Source of the DNA: Psychrobacter piscatorii
GTDB taxonomy: Bacteria > Pseudomonadota > Gammaproteobacteria > Pseudomonadales > Moraxellaceae
DNA: 54,698 nucleotides
Assembly: GCF_904846415.1 (NCBI RefSeq)
Contig: NZ_CAJHAR010000024.1
Span: forward strand, 1-54,698
Direction: 5' to 3'
Shown here: piece by piece, positions 1 through 8,679 of the stretch
How positions within the stretch are numbered: the stretch's first letter is position 1
Layout of the letters: every line of letters begins with the position of its first letter
Notes under the pieces: model-generated
Told to the model about the DNA's origin: nothing
What the model saw: only the letters and a program-made list of their open reading frames with translations
Database searches by the model: none
Made by a program: the position numbers and the translations under genes

Positions 1-1
1 G

Positions 2-121
2 AACCCTATTGAGAAAAAATGGGCACAAGTAAAGTTTCTACGCCAAGGGTGGATGGAAAATGACTTATCCAAATTATTTTATGATGTTTGTCCTAGCTAT
101 AACATTTTTGTTTTGAACTGA
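2..121 (+). pseudogene. 3' end of an IS630-type transposase (cut by window edge)
   Basis: The open frame entering at base 2 encodes 39 residues and ends in TGA at 119-121. It begins NPIEKKWAQVKFLRQGW, which resembles the C-terminal DDE region of IS630/Tc1-type transposases, where an N-x-I-E motif supplies the last acidic residue. The remainder of the element lies left of the window, so I cannot tell whether the transposase is intact. The downstream flank is another truncated frame, which suggests this element interrupted a surface-polysaccharide gene. The family assignment rests on this short motif only. Confidence 0.6.
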
Positions 122-377
122 CTATATTAAAGAATATGATAATTTTTTAAAGCGCTATTTTAGGAATTGTTTGCAGCCTTTAAAAACGCCTGCTCAGATT
201 CGCTTTGAAAAACCTAAGTATCCTAATATATATAGAGAGGCTTTTTCTAGGAATATGGCGATACTAAGAAAACCCTTAAGTGATAAAATAAGAGATGCTA
301 AGTTCAAAATGTATCGAAATAATAACGTTGAAAAAGCAATAAAACAAATTAATAGTAATGTTTTAAGCAGCTCATAG
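117..377 (+). pseudogene. 3' stub of an interrupted gene, probably polysaccharide-related
   Basis: A frame is open from 117, directly after the transposase stop, to TAG at 375-377 and encodes about 86 residues. It has no ATG near its 5' end; a TTG at 171 is the first possible start and has no convincing ribosome binding site. The peptide is basic and rich in K, R, N and I (for example KPKYPNIYREAFSRNM) and has no membrane segment or recognised motif. Its position between a transposase end and a glycosyltransferase suggests the C-terminus of a glycosyltransferase or related enzyme cut off by the insertion. That function is inferred from context only. The stretch is visibly AT-rich compared with the housekeeping genes further right. 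Confidence 0.45.
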
Positions 378-384
378 GAACATG

Positions 385-1470
385 ATGAATAAAGAATCAG
401 GCGTAATCATTCTTGCTATTTTTAGCCTTCAAGGTGGAGGTGCAGAGCGGTTTGTTATAACCTTAGCTGAAGGGTTTAGAAGAGTTGGCTACGAACCACA
501 TATCATTTGTTTTAAAAGTCAAGTAGATTACCTGTTACCTGATATACCAATACATTTTTTATCTTACCAATCTTACAGATGGCTACCAAAAAAAATTCGA
601 AATCGTATCTTTTCGAAAGTTTTTGATTTATATGTCAGAAACAATATAACCAATAATCCGTCTTTAATATTATCTAATCTCTGGCAAGTAGATCAGGTGC
701 TAACTCATAGTAGTCTGCCTAACAAGGTGTTTGTTATACATAATACTTTATCTAAAGAAAAAACCATTCACACCTACCTGACAGATAAATCATTAAACAG
801 TGTATATCAATCTAAAAACGTAGTTGCTGTCAGTGAAGGAGCTAAGAATGATTTTCTCAATATTATCCCTAATACTCAGACGTTAACAGCCATTCGTAAC
901 CCTATTGATCAACAAGGTATTATACTTCAGTCTCAAAAAAATGAGGAGCTGCAAGATTTTGAAAAAAAATACCCTATATTAAAAGAAGGCTATATTGTTC
1001 ATGTAGGTAAGTTTAAAGCACAGAAAAACCATATAGACTTGATTAATGCCTATGCTAAATCAAAAAGGCACTTACCATTACTTTTAGTGGGACAGGGAGA
1101 GTTGCAATCACAATGTGAAGAGTTGAGTACAGCACTAGGATTGCAAAATCAGGTTATATTTGTAGGTTTTACTCCAAATCCATATCCTTTTATTGCTCAA
1201 GCAAAGGGTATGGTGTTATCTTCAATATATGAAGGATTTGGGTTGGTCATTGCAGAATCATTAGCGCTTGGAGTTCCAGTGATAAGCACCGATTGTGATT
1301 CAGGTCCTAGAGAATTGTTACCAAAACATAACTTGGTTGCTGTTGGAGATATCCAAGGTTTAGCAGATCAGATAGATAGTTTGATGCAAAATCCTAGTCA
1401 TTTTAACAGCGAATTCGATGTAAATCTCTTACCTAATTCAGTTGCTATGCAATATTTGAACGTAGTTTAA
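385..1470 (+). CDS. GT4-family glycosyltransferase
   Basis: Probable retaining glycosyltransferase with GT-B fold that transfers a sugar from a nucleotide donor to a growing cell-surface glycan at the cytoplasmic membrane face. The N-terminal domain opens with FSLQGGGAERF, the glycine-rich acceptor-side loop typical of GT4 enzymes. The C-terminal donor domain has VGKFKAQKNH and then YEGFGLVIAES followed by GVPVISTD, the family's E-x7-E region. No signal peptide or membrane segment is seen, and about 361 residues is normal for the family. Two ATGs lie at 382 and 385; AGGAA at 376-380 is too close to the first, so 385 is preferred. The gene is AT-rich, as is usual for horizontally exchanged O-antigen or capsule genes. 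Acceptor and sugar cannot be deduced. Confidence 0.85.
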   Translation: MNKESGVIILAIFSLQGGGAERFVITLAEGFRRVGYEPHIICFKSQVDYLLPDIPIHFLSYQSYRWLPKKIRNRIFSKVFDLYVRNNITNNPSLILSNLWQVDQVLTHSSLPNKVFVIHNTLSKEKTIHTYLTDKSLNSVYQSKNVVAVSEGAKNDFLNIIPNTQTLTAIRNPIDQQGIILQSQKNEELQDFEKKYPILKEGYIVHVGKFKAQKNHIDLINAYAKSKRHLPLLLVGQGELQSQCEELSTALGLQNQVIFVGFTPNPYPFIAQAKGMVLSSIYEGFGLVIAESLALGVPVISTDCDSGPRELLPKHNLVAVGDIQGLADQIDSLMQNPSHFNSEFDVNLLPNSVAMQYLNVV

Positions 1471-1521
1471 ATAAGTATTCTGAGAGATTTCATCACTAGT
1501 AAAGCTAAAAGTTTAAGATTT

Positions 1522-1654
1522 GGTGGTGTGTCAAAAAGCATGCTGATTAAAATTTGAACAATTTTTAAAGCCTTGAAAGCTCTATAGAATCAGAGAACTT
1601 AGCATAGATTTCTTATTGACTTTTATCGACAGCATGCTTTTTTAGAACACCACC
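1522..1654. mobile_element. 133-bp MITE with 8-bp target duplication
   Basis: The ends are imperfect inverted repeats: 1522-1545 begins GGTGGTGTGTC and ends AAAAAGCATGCTG, and 1630-1654 is its reverse complement apart from a few changes and one extra base. The 8-bp word TAAGATTT occurs directly on both sides, at 1514-1521 and 1655-1662, as expected of a target-site duplication. No coding capacity is present. An 8-bp duplication fits several transposase families (for example IS1595 or IS66), so the parent is not assigned. The right terminus overlaps the stop codon of the GT25 gene on the minus strand. Confidence 0.85.
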
Positions 1655-2502
1655 TAAGATTTTAATAATACATTCAAATATATAAAATCTTTTCTTTTGG
1701 GCAAGACTTCTAAATAATCTGAATGGCTAGACTTTTTGGCTTGAATCAGGCCCATATCTAATTGAGCGGCTAGACGCCTTGATTTAAACGCTAATCTATC
1801 TGATAAGCTATTAGGACTAGGCTTACTATTGGTTGAGGTTGAAATATTGCTCGCAGCGACTGGGCTTATCTGTAACTCTGGCATACCATAATGTTTAGCC
1901 ATATCCATTTGTATCGCAAGCGCTGGCATTGTTTGCGAGCTATTTAGTCTCTTAGTATGACACAGCAATGCATCTGCTAGACCTGCACCAGATTTCTCGA
2001 CAGTATCTAATAAAACCTGAGCGCCTTTAGGAGTTAGCAGATAAGCCGCCGCCCCTGATTTATCAATGTAGAGAGGATGCAGTCTGACTGATTCTGTTAA
2101 GTTGATGCATTCTTTGTCATACAGTTTCTTTCGTCCTCTTGTTTCGAAGCTTAAGTGTTCGAAGGGTAGGTGTTCTAATGCAGTGATAGCAGCTAATACA
2201 TTAGGCAGATCTTGTGATAGCACTGCATCATCCTCCAATACTAAATAAGATTGATTAGACTTTGCAATACGTTGCCAAATGCCAAAGTGGCTTAAAAAGC
2301 AAGCTACTTCAGTACGCCTGAGTTTACGTTGCCAGTCGTTTGCCCATTTTTCATATTCTGATTCAGATAAGTCAGCAGTTGAAGTGGCTTCTATACGTTC
2401 AAAATTAATACCAAGCTGACAAAGTTGCTTTGTCTGAAAATCCAAACGGGGTTTTGAATCGGCTAAGTTGATTACAAATGCAGAGATTGCTGATTTAGTC
2501 AT
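1654..2502 (-). CDS. Glycosyltransferase family 25 (LPS biosynthesis type)
   Basis: Predicted family 25 glycosyltransferase, the family of LgtB/LpsA-like enzymes that extend the lipooligosaccharide core at the cytoplasmic membrane. Visible hallmarks are FVINLADSKPRLDF near residue 10 (the I-N-L-x-x-S-x-x-R motif), EVACFLSHFGIW near 66-77, and YLVLEDDAVL near 86-95 with the acidic metal-binding cluster. The length of 282 residues is normal. The start ATG at 2502 is preceded by a weak purine tract. The stop codon TAG is formed by two bases of a MITE target duplication plus the first base of the MITE terminus; without the element the codon would be TAA, so the protein is unaffected. It lies just downstream of two other minus-strand genes, probably in one transcript. 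Confidence 0.85.
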   Translation of the reverse strand: MTKSAISAFVINLADSKPRLDFQTKQLCQLGINFERIEATSTADLSESEYEKWANDWQRKLRRTEVACFLSHFGIWQRIAKSNQSYLVLEDDAVLSQDLPNVLAAITALEHLPFEHLSFETRGRKKLYDKECINLTESVRLHPLYIDKSGAAAYLLTPKGAQVLLDTVEKSGAGLADALLCHTKRLNSSQTMPALAIQMDMAKHYGMPELQISPVAASNISTSTNSKPSPNSLSDRLAFKSRRLAAQLDMGLIQAKKSSHSDYLEVLPKRKDFIYLNVLLKS

Positions 2503-2526
2503 GATTTGAGTTCTTATAAAATATAT

Positions 2527-3276
2527 TTAGTCTTGCCACCAAGCTGTTTTATCGCGAATATGCAAAGCACGAAATCGGGAATATACAGTATCAGCATTGA
2601 GTTTTTGGACTCGTTCAAATATTTCGATGACTACCCCCCCCAAAGGGTGAGACTGTGCTAATTTATCTAACCGCCAGCGCATATTACGCAATGTATCATC
2701 TGTACCCACAGCAAACCCTGCTACACCATCAAATAAGGCAAGCCTTTCATTTTGTAAGGAACTGTAGCGTGAAGCATCAACCTTAGCATTTTCAGTGGCA
2801 GTTAGATAACGCTCACTTTCTTGCATTTTAATGGTATTGACCAAAATGACCGCATTCATCAACAGAGACCTTAGGTAGTCATCGTCACTATGGTCAATAA
2901 ACGTATCGCAAGCAGAGATTAGCCAACGGGTATTGAGCTTATTTATCAAAAACTCTTTTTGTTCATACCATAGCTTTTCAAATCTTTTAAATTCTTCGTC
3001 AACTCTAAAGCCACGACGTATAAGCACAATCAGTGTTGCATGATAATATTCAAGTTCTGAACGACCAACGAACTCACACTTAAGACTATCAAGATGCATC
3101 TGAAGGTTCTTATCAGAGCCATAAGTATATTCAAGTTTATCGCCATCGATGATTTGATCACGCATCTCATTCCAGTTTAATTGATCAAGCCTATTTGCAA
3201 CATCAGCTGCGCCCAAACGTTTGCGATGCTGGTTTAAGGAAAATAAACTGGCTAATTTAGATCTAGGAGCCTTCAC
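2527..3276 (-). CDS. Unknown protein translationally coupled to a sugar transferase gene
   Basis: I do not recognise a family. The product is about 249 soluble, mostly helical and charged residues with no signal peptide or membrane segment; a short GGVV loop lies near the C-terminus, which ends in WWQD. The frame stays open to an ATG at 3324, but that would overlap the upstream gene by 52 bases. I prefer GTG at 3276, which forms a GTGA overlap with the upstream stop and has AAAGGAG eight bases before it. Its place between a sugar transferase-like gene and a GT25 gene suggests a role in the same glycan pathway, for example as an accessory or modifying protein. That is context inference only. 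Confidence 0.6.
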   Translation of the reverse strand: MKAPRSKLASLFSLNQHRKRLGAADVANRLDQLNWNEMRDQIIDGDKLEYTYGSDKNLQMHLDSLKCEFVGRSELEYYHATLIVLIRRGFRVDEEFKRFEKLWYEQKEFLINKLNTRWLISACDTFIDHSDDDYLRSLLMNAVILVNTIKMQESERYLTATENAKVDASRYSSLQNERLALFDGVAGFAVGTDDTLRNMRWRLDKLAQSHPLGGVVIEIFERVQKLNADTVYSRFRALHIRDKTAWWQD

Positions 3277-4067
3277 TGCCAATGCTCCTTTAACCAAGGG
3301 CTTGGTTTTACATAACGATACCACTTACCGCCGCCGCCTTTAATGGCATCTGGTGGATTAATTTCACCATGAAAGATAACAATTTTAGCACCCTCAGGCA
3401 GCGTTGGGGCACGTAACAAGTTGAATGGGATAGGGGCAATACATTGATATTTAAAACTGACACACCAGTCTTTATCCCAGTACTCTAGGTGATGATGCTC
3501 ACGCAGATAGTTAGATAAGTAAGCCTGCTCATGGCGAACTTGCTGACGAATGCTGTCGAAGTTGCGCTCAAAGTTTGCCAGTAAATCAGGATAAGTGCCC
3601 ATACCAATATTGAAGCGATAAACAGAGCTATTGCCAATCATGCGCCAAGGTTTTTTCCAGTCGCGGATGATGACGACGCTGTCTTCATGTTCTGCTTGGT
3701 AAGTGAAAAACGCATCGATATTATCGACAATGACGATATCGATATCTAAAAATAGCGCCACACCTTTTAAATCATACAGCTCAGGCTTAAAGGTAGTCAG
3801 TTTTTTCCAACCACGTTCAGGACCTGCTGGTAAATCCATATCGGGTATCGGATAACACGCAATCGCAGGGTCAATACCTGTGCTGTCATCGGTCAAGCAA
3901 ACCATCTGAAAATCTAAGGTTAGATGTCGACTAACCATGTTGTAGAGACGATTGACATATTCAGAACCGTATTTATCACCCCATTTCATACAAATAATAT
4001 AACGCTGTTCAGCAGTATGGTTTTGTGTTGGTTCTATAGGTAAGGTTTTAGTTACGTCAGATGTCAT
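3273..4067 (-). CDS. Putative nucleotide-diphospho-sugar transferase (GT-A, GT8-like)
   Basis: The 264-residue protein has the pattern of a GT-A fold sugar transferase. YIICMKWGDKYGSEYVNRL begins the N-terminal nucleotide-binding half, and ALFLDIDIVIVDN (about residues 104-116) carries the D-x-D metal and nucleotide motif. FRFNIG-like and IVIFHGEINP segments occur where GT8-like enzymes keep their substrate loops. No membrane segment is visible, so it is probably cytoplasmic or peripheral. It is the first gene of a minus-strand run and shares a GTGA overlap with the next gene, which indicates translational coupling. Donor and acceptor are unknown. It could equally be a capsular polysaccharide synthesis protein of the same fold. 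Confidence 0.65.
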   Translation of the reverse strand: MTSDVTKTLPIEPTQNHTAEQRYIICMKWGDKYGSEYVNRLYNMVSRHLTLDFQMVCLTDDSTGIDPAIACYPIPDMDLPAGPERGWKKLTTFKPELYDLKGVALFLDIDIVIVDNIDAFFTYQAEHEDSVVIIRDWKKPWRMIGNSSVYRFNIGMGTYPDLLANFERNFDSIRQQVRHEQAYLSNYLREHHHLEYWDKDWCVSFKYQCIAPIPFNLLRAPTLPEGAKIVIFHGEINPPDAIKGGGGKWYRYVKPSPWLKEHWQ

Positions 4068-4197
4068 AATGCACTCTTATTGCGATAATAGTGAGGTAAA
4101 TGAAGGACTAATAAAAATGAGAGGGTACAGAACTTAGCCAATATTAGTATAACTGTGATTGATGATATGTCTAAATCAGTAAACGATAGTACAGTTA

Positions 4198-5178
4198 TTA
4201 CTTGCGATTATCGATGTTAGTGTCACCAGTAACAGAACCACTTACATCGTTACCAGAACGACTAGCAGTAGTGTGATGCGACTGAATAAAGGCTGCTAAA
4301 GTGGCTTTGTCTTTTCGGTAAGGGTTGCCTAGATTTGGTATGCGCTTAAAACGTCGATAGCCCCACATGTAGTGACTATAATTGTCTTTAATTATATGCT
4401 CCATGGCTTGATTGAGTGCTTGGGTCGCTATTTCGGTATTGCGGTCATATAACGCTGGATCGTCGAGCTTATAGCAATAAATATCAAAACCGCGCCCATC
4501 GTCACGGCGAATACAAGACAAGCCCACCAAGGCGCATTTGGTTTTGCTGGCCAGTTTGGAGGCAAGGGTACTGGTTAAGGTATTGATACCAAAGAAGGGA
4601 ACGACTACGCCGCCTGACGGATCTGGGACGTGGTCTGGTAATACAATACTAAAGCCGCCTTGCTTGAGGGTTTTAAATACAGCTTTAACACCGCTACCAT
4701 CGGTAGGCACCAACGTTGCATTGAGACGCGCACGCCCTTGAAGAATAAACTCATTAGCGAATCTGCCGTCTACAGGCTTGTACATAATAGTTGGCGAACC
4801 AAACTGATTGAGCCACGCGTTCATCATCTCCCATGTACCGAGATGAGGGACGATAGCAAGCATGCCATTGGGATTGGCAAGACCTTCTAGTAGAATGTCT
4901 TTATTATGGACATCACAAATTTGAGCAATGCTCCATTCAGGTGGCATTGCCCAGCTTTTTATAGATTCGATACTGGTCAGACATTGATGATAGATGATGT
5001 CTTTGGTCAGCGCTCGTTTTTGTGGCTCAGACAATTTGTCAGTAATCAGCGCCATATTAATATGAATGGTACGCATGATGCTGAGACTTGGTATCTTGAC
5101 GATCACCCAAGCGACAAAACGTGCCAGCGTCTGTAGGACAGACAATGGCACGAATTTGAAAATATGATACGGATTCAT
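4198..5178 (-). CDS. Lipid A biosynthesis acyltransferase, LpxL/LpxM type
   Basis: Member of the Kdo-dependent lauroyl/myristoyl acyltransferases, which add secondary acyl chains to lipid A on the inner leaflet of the inner membrane. The catalytic H-x4-E motif is visible as PHLGTWE (His about 112, Glu about 117), followed by VLPDHVPDPSGGVVVPFFG, the usual substrate loop. A hydrophobic N-terminal stretch (VLQTLARFVAWVIV) would anchor it to the membrane. About 326 residues is close to the usual 300-310, with a hydrophilic S/T/D-rich tail. Start: GTG at 5184 is possible, but ATG at 5178 has GTGAG five bases upstream and is preferred. It follows aspS on the same strand after about 60 bases. Whether it is the lauroyl- or myristoyl-specific enzyme cannot be decided. 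Confidence 0.85.
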   Translation of the reverse strand: MNPYHIFKFVPLSVLQTLARFVAWVIVKIPSLSIMRTIHINMALITDKLSEPQKRALTKDIIYHQCLTSIESIKSWAMPPEWSIAQICDVHNKDILLEGLANPNGMLAIVPHLGTWEMMNAWLNQFGSPTIMYKPVDGRFANEFILQGRARLNATLVPTDGSGVKAVFKTLKQGGFSIVLPDHVPDPSGGVVVPFFGINTLTSTLASKLASKTKCALVGLSCIRRDDGRGFDIYCYKLDDPALYDRNTEIATQALNQAMEHIIKDNYSHYMWGYRRFKRIPNLGNPYRKDKATLAAFIQSHHTTASRSGNDVSGSVTGDTNIDNRK

Positions 5179-5245
5179 AGCCACTCACATGGCGATGAAT
5201 CACGTAACAAGCACTGTAGACAGCAATAGTACATGATCAAATGTT

Positions 5246-7087
5246 TTATTGAGCAGGTTTGTTGGTATCAGCCTGTGCTTTTTCACGCACACGGATACCA
5301 AGATCACGTAGCTGCTTGCTATCCACTTCAGCAGGTGCTTGAGTTAGTGGGCACTCAGCAGTTTTGGTTTTTGGGAATGCAATCACATCACGGATAGAGT
5401 CTGCGCCTACCATGAGCATGATTAGGCGATCCAAACCAAATGCTAGGCCACCATGCGGCGGTGCACCAAATTTTAGGGCATCAAGTAAGAAACCAAACTT
5501 GTCTTCTGCTTCTTGCTCGCCGATACCCAATGCCTCAAGTACGGCTTGCTGCATATCATAAGTATTGATACGTAAGCTACCACCGCCAATCTCAGTGCCG
5601 TTCAATACCATATCATAAGCGATAGATAAAGCCGCTTCTGGATTGTTTTTCAGCTCCTCAACTGAGCCTTTAGGCTTGGTAAATGGATGATGCATTGATG
5701 TCCATTGACCGTTGTCAGTTTCTTCAAACATTGGGAAGTCAGTTACCCAAAGTGGTGCCCATTCACAAGTCATCATTTCAAGGTCTAGACCGATTTTTTG
5801 GCGTAATGCACCAATTGCGTCGTTCACGACACTGGCTTTATCTGCACCAAAGAAGATAATATCGCCATCTTCTGCAGCAGTACGCTCAATCAAGCTCACA
5901 AGTACATCATCAGTCATGTTTTTGATGATCGGAGACTGTAGGCCAGATTCTTGATCCACACCATTGTTGATGCTGCTTGCGTCATTGACTTTGATATAAG
6001 CCAAGCCGCGTGCGCCATAAATACCAACAAACTTGGTGTAAGCATCGATTTGCTTACGGCTCAATGAAGCGCCACCAGGGATACGTAAGGCAGCGACGCG
6101 ACCTTTAGGATCGTTAGCAGGGCCGGCAAATACTTTGAAATCAACGTCTTTCATCAAATCTGCAACGTCAACCAGTTTCAATGGAATACGTAAGTCAGGC
6201 TTGTCTGATGCATAATCACGCATTGCCTCGAAGTAAGTCATGCGAGGGAATTGCTCGAACTCAACATCCATCATGGTCTTGAACAAATGCTTGATAAGAC
6301 CTTCGTTGATGTTCATGATCTCTTCTTCGTTCAAGAAAGACGTCTCGATATCGACCTGTGTAAATTCAGGCTGACGATCGGCACGTAAATCTTCATCACG
6401 GAAGCATTTAGCGATTTGATAATAACGGTCAAAACCTGACACCATCAATAATTGCTTGAACAGCTGTGGCGACTGCGGTAGGGCAAAGAAGTTACCAGGA
6501 CGCGTACGTGATGGCACAAGATAATCACGCGCACCTTCAGGTGTTGCACGAGTCAAGATAGGCGTCTCAACATCCAAAAAGCCATGATCGTCTAAATAAC
6601 GACGAATCGCTGAAGTCGCCTTGGCACGGAACACCATACGCTCTTGCATTTGCGGACGGCGCATATCGAGGTAGCGATACTTTAGACGTAGGTCTTCTGA
6701 TACGGTCGTTTTTTCGTCATTCAACGGGAATGGCGGGGTTTCAGATTTGGCCAGTACTTCAATCTCTTTACCCAATAGCTCAATTTGGCCACTGGTCATA
6801 TTGTTATTTTCAGTACCTTCATAACGGCGACGTACGCGGCCAGTGATCTTTAGTACGTATTCAGGACGTACCGCATCAGCGGTTGCAAAAGCTTCTGGTG
6901 TATCAGGATCGACTACTACCTGCAAGATACCAGCGCGGTCACGCATGTCTAAGAAAATCACGCCACCGTGATCGCGACGACGATGTACCCAGCCTACGAT
7001 ACTAATGGTTTGCTCAAGCAAGCTCTCAGTTACAGCTCCGCAATATTCGTCTCGGTATTCGCTTTGCGTCATAGTGCTTTGCGTCAT
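5246..7087 (-). CDS. aspS: Aspartate--tRNA ligase
   Basis: Class II aminoacyl-tRNA synthetase that charges tRNA-Asp (and perhaps tRNA-Asn, if the strain lacks a discriminating enzyme) in the cytoplasm. The order is bacterial: an N-terminal OB-fold anticodon domain (about 20-120), class II motif 2 as [16 protein letters not shown] (about 229-244), a GAD insertion domain in the middle, and motif 3 as [15 protein letters not shown] near the C-terminus. At 613 residues it is slightly longer than the E. coli enzyme (about 590), mainly through a short polar C-terminal tail. The word ATGACGCAAAGC is directly repeated at the 5' end, giving two in-frame ATGs (7087 and 7072). The first has a GGATAAC purine stretch upstream and is kept. 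Confidence 0.97.
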   Translation of the reverse strand: MTQSTMTQSEYRDEYCGAVTESLLEQTISIVGWVHRRRDHGGVIFLDMRDRAGILQVVVDPDTPEAFATADAVRPEYVLKITGRVRRRYEGTENNNMTSGQIELLGKEIEVLAKSETPPFPLNDEKTTVSEDLRLKYRYLDMRRPQMQERMVFRAKATSAIRRYLDDHGFLDVETPILTRATPEGARDYLVPSRTRPGNFFALPQSPQLFKQLLMVSGFDRYYQIAKCFRDEDLRADRQPEFTQVDIETSFLNEEEIMNINEGLIKHLFKTMMDVEFEQFPRMTYFEAMRDYASDKPDLRIPLKLVDVADLMKDVDFKVFAGPANDPKGRVAALRIPGGASLSRKQIDAYTKFVGIYGARGLAYIKVNDASSINNGVDQESGLQSPIIKNMTDDVLVSLIERTAAEDGDIIFFGADKASVVNDAIGALRQKIGLDLEMMTCEWAPLWVTDFPMFEETDNGQWTSMHHPFTKPKGSVEELKNNPEAALSIAYDMVLNGTEIGGGSLRINTYDMQQAVLEALGIGEQEAEDKFGFLLDALKFGAPPHGGLAFGLDRLIMLMVGADSIRDVIAFPKTKTAECPLTQAPAEVDSKQLRDLGIRVREKAQADTNKPAQ

Positions 7088-7446
7088 AATATTGTTATCC
7101 AGTTATCAGCCCAATTCGAAGTACAATAATGCAGCCATTGCTGTGCGTTTCAAGCGATTTGCCAAAAAAACACACAAACAACGCGATCAAGACAAAGGGT
7201 CATCACGTTGGCTGCAGAAAATTTGATATAAACGCATATTATGCCTAATCTACCTTTGTTATACAACCGGCTGAGTTCAATCAAAGCGTAGCCATGCATT
7301 GGTATCGGCTGTATTTATTGAGCGATATCTATATTAGGTTAAATATTGTCATTTTGCTTGAAAATACCAGCGAGCGTGCGCATATCAACCGTACCTGAAT
7401 AAAAACATCTATGTTGATATACCTACTGACTTGAGGATTTGTAATC
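7088..7446. other. Intergenic region between divergent aspS and sohB
   Basis: This 359-base stretch must hold the promoters of aspS (leftward) and the SohB-type gene (rightward). I see no RNA gene, long palindrome or credible coding frame, and no promoter close enough to consensus to call. A ribosome binding site for the rightward gene, GAGGA, lies near 7433-7437. Confidence 0.5.
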
Positions 7447-8427
7447 ATGCTATTTCATCCACAAAAAAACCCTGTTGAGCTAAAAGTAAGACATTTAAAT
7501 GAAGCGCAAAAGCAGCGCCGTGAAGATTTAATGGAAGCCACCCAAGGCAAAGCTGCGCTTAAAGCATTCAAAAAAACAATGGCAAAAAAAGCCAAGCAGG
7601 CTCTAAAAGCAAAAAGCAAAAAGCAGAAAAAAAATACTGACAATGCCTCGCAAGTTTTTGTTCTGGATTTTGAAGGTGATATCAAAGCCACTGCCGTTAA
7701 GCATCTGCGCGAAGAAATCAGCACTTTAATCAGTACAGCCAACAAAGGCGATGAAGTGATCGTACGCCTCGAGTCAGGCGGCGGTTTGGTACATGGTTAT
7801 GGTTTGGCAGCCGCGCAATTGGTTCGTCTAAAGGACGCTGGCCTAAAGCTAACGGTCTGCGTCGACAAAGTGGCGGCGAGTGGTGGCTACATGATGGCGT
7901 GCGTGGCAGACAATGTCGTGGCATCGCCATTTGCGATTATTGGCTCAATCGGCGTGGTGTCACAATTGCCAAACTTTCATAAATGGCTCAAAAATCATGA
8001 CGTCGATTATGAGATGTTTACCGCGGGCGACTATAAGCGTACGGTGACTGTATTTGGTGAAAATGATGCCGAAGATCGTGCCAAATACCAAGAAGAGTTA
8101 GAGCAGACGCACGAGCTATTCAAGCACTTTGTCAATACTTATCGTCCAACGTTGGATGTTGCCAAAGTAGCCACAGGTGAGCACTGGTATGGCGAAGATG
8201 CCTTAAAGCTTAACCTGATTGACAGCTTGCAAACCTCTGACAGCTACATTCTAGAACGTATGGAAAACAGCGAAGTGTACGCATTACATTCACGTCAGAA
8301 GCCGACGCTGGCAGAGAAGCTAGGCCTTGCGCAAGCAGCAGAAGCAACGCTCAGTATGGCAGTGGACAAACTGCCAGACGCGCTTGCACGTTTTGAGCTA
8401 AACAGCCGTTTGAATATTCTAAAATAG
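7447..8427 (+). CDS. sohB: SohB-type S49 serine peptidase lacking the N-terminal anchor
   Basis: Peptidase family S49 (protease IV/SohB), a Ser-Lys dyad peptidase. The nucleophile is Ser145 in VAASGGYMM and the general base is Lys197 in GDYKRTVTVFGEN. GGGLVHGYGLAA and IIGSIGVVSQ are further family motifs. E. coli SohB is an inner-membrane protein with an N-terminal transmembrane segment. Here residues 1-66 are instead hydrophilic and extremely lysine-rich (KKTMAKKAKQALKAK), with no hydrophobic segment. A TGA at 7432 lies in frame just upstream and a GAGGA site precedes the ATG, so the anchor is not simply missed by a wrong start. The product therefore looks cytoplasmic or peripherally bound. 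The 326-residue length is close to the family norm. Confidence 0.85.
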   Translation: MLFHPQKNPVELKVRHLNEAQKQRREDLMEATQGKAALKAFKKTMAKKAKQALKAKSKKQKKNTDNASQVFVLDFEGDIKATAVKHLREEISTLISTANKGDEVIVRLESGGGLVHGYGLAAAQLVRLKDAGLKLTVCVDKVAASGGYMMACVADNVVASPFAIIGSIGVVSQLPNFHKWLKNHDVDYEMFTAGDYKRTVTVFGENDAEDRAKYQEELEQTHELFKHFVNTYRPTLDVAKVATGEHWYGEDALKLNLIDSLQTSDSYILERMENSEVYALHSRQKPTLAEKLGLAQAAEATLSMAVDKLPDALARFELNSRLNILK

Positions 8428-8504
8428 TGTTAGATATCATTATGATGTCTGATAGCTAGTATTTTAGCGGTCATATATTCAGCAATACACTGTTTGTATT
8501 TTGT

Positions 8505-8536
8505 AAAAGGCGTGTCCTAACGGGTCGCGCCTTTTT
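8505..8536 (+). terminator. Rho-independent terminator after sohB
   Basis: AAAAGGCG and CGCCTTTT pair across a loop of about 15 bases, followed by further T residues. It lies about 80 bases downstream of the sohB stop. Confidence 0.7.
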
Positions 8537-8679
8537 GCTGTTTAATCATAATCGCTGTGTTATAAATGTAGGATACAGAAAACAGTATACGTCCGTACAC
8601 TAAGGCTCGCATTAAAGATCTAGCAGAGCTTTTTGTCAAAACCCGATTTAGACAATCAATAAAGAAAAGGAAGTCATTT

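Noticed and set aside
1522..1654. Rho-independent terminator of the GT4 gene
   Set aside because: The inverted arms are 85 bases apart, have no T run, and are flanked by an 8-bp direct repeat, so a MITE explains them better.
2527..3324. Start of the unknown gene at ATG 3324
   Set aside because: It would overlap the upstream gene by 52 bases and has no ribosome binding site, while GTG 3276 has a strong one and a GTGA overlap.
5364..5954. Short plus-strand frames inside aspS and similar frames inside fadD, dnaE, sdaA and tyrA-aroA
   Set aside because: They lie wholly within conserved genes on the other strand or frame, without ribosome binding sites or recognisable products.
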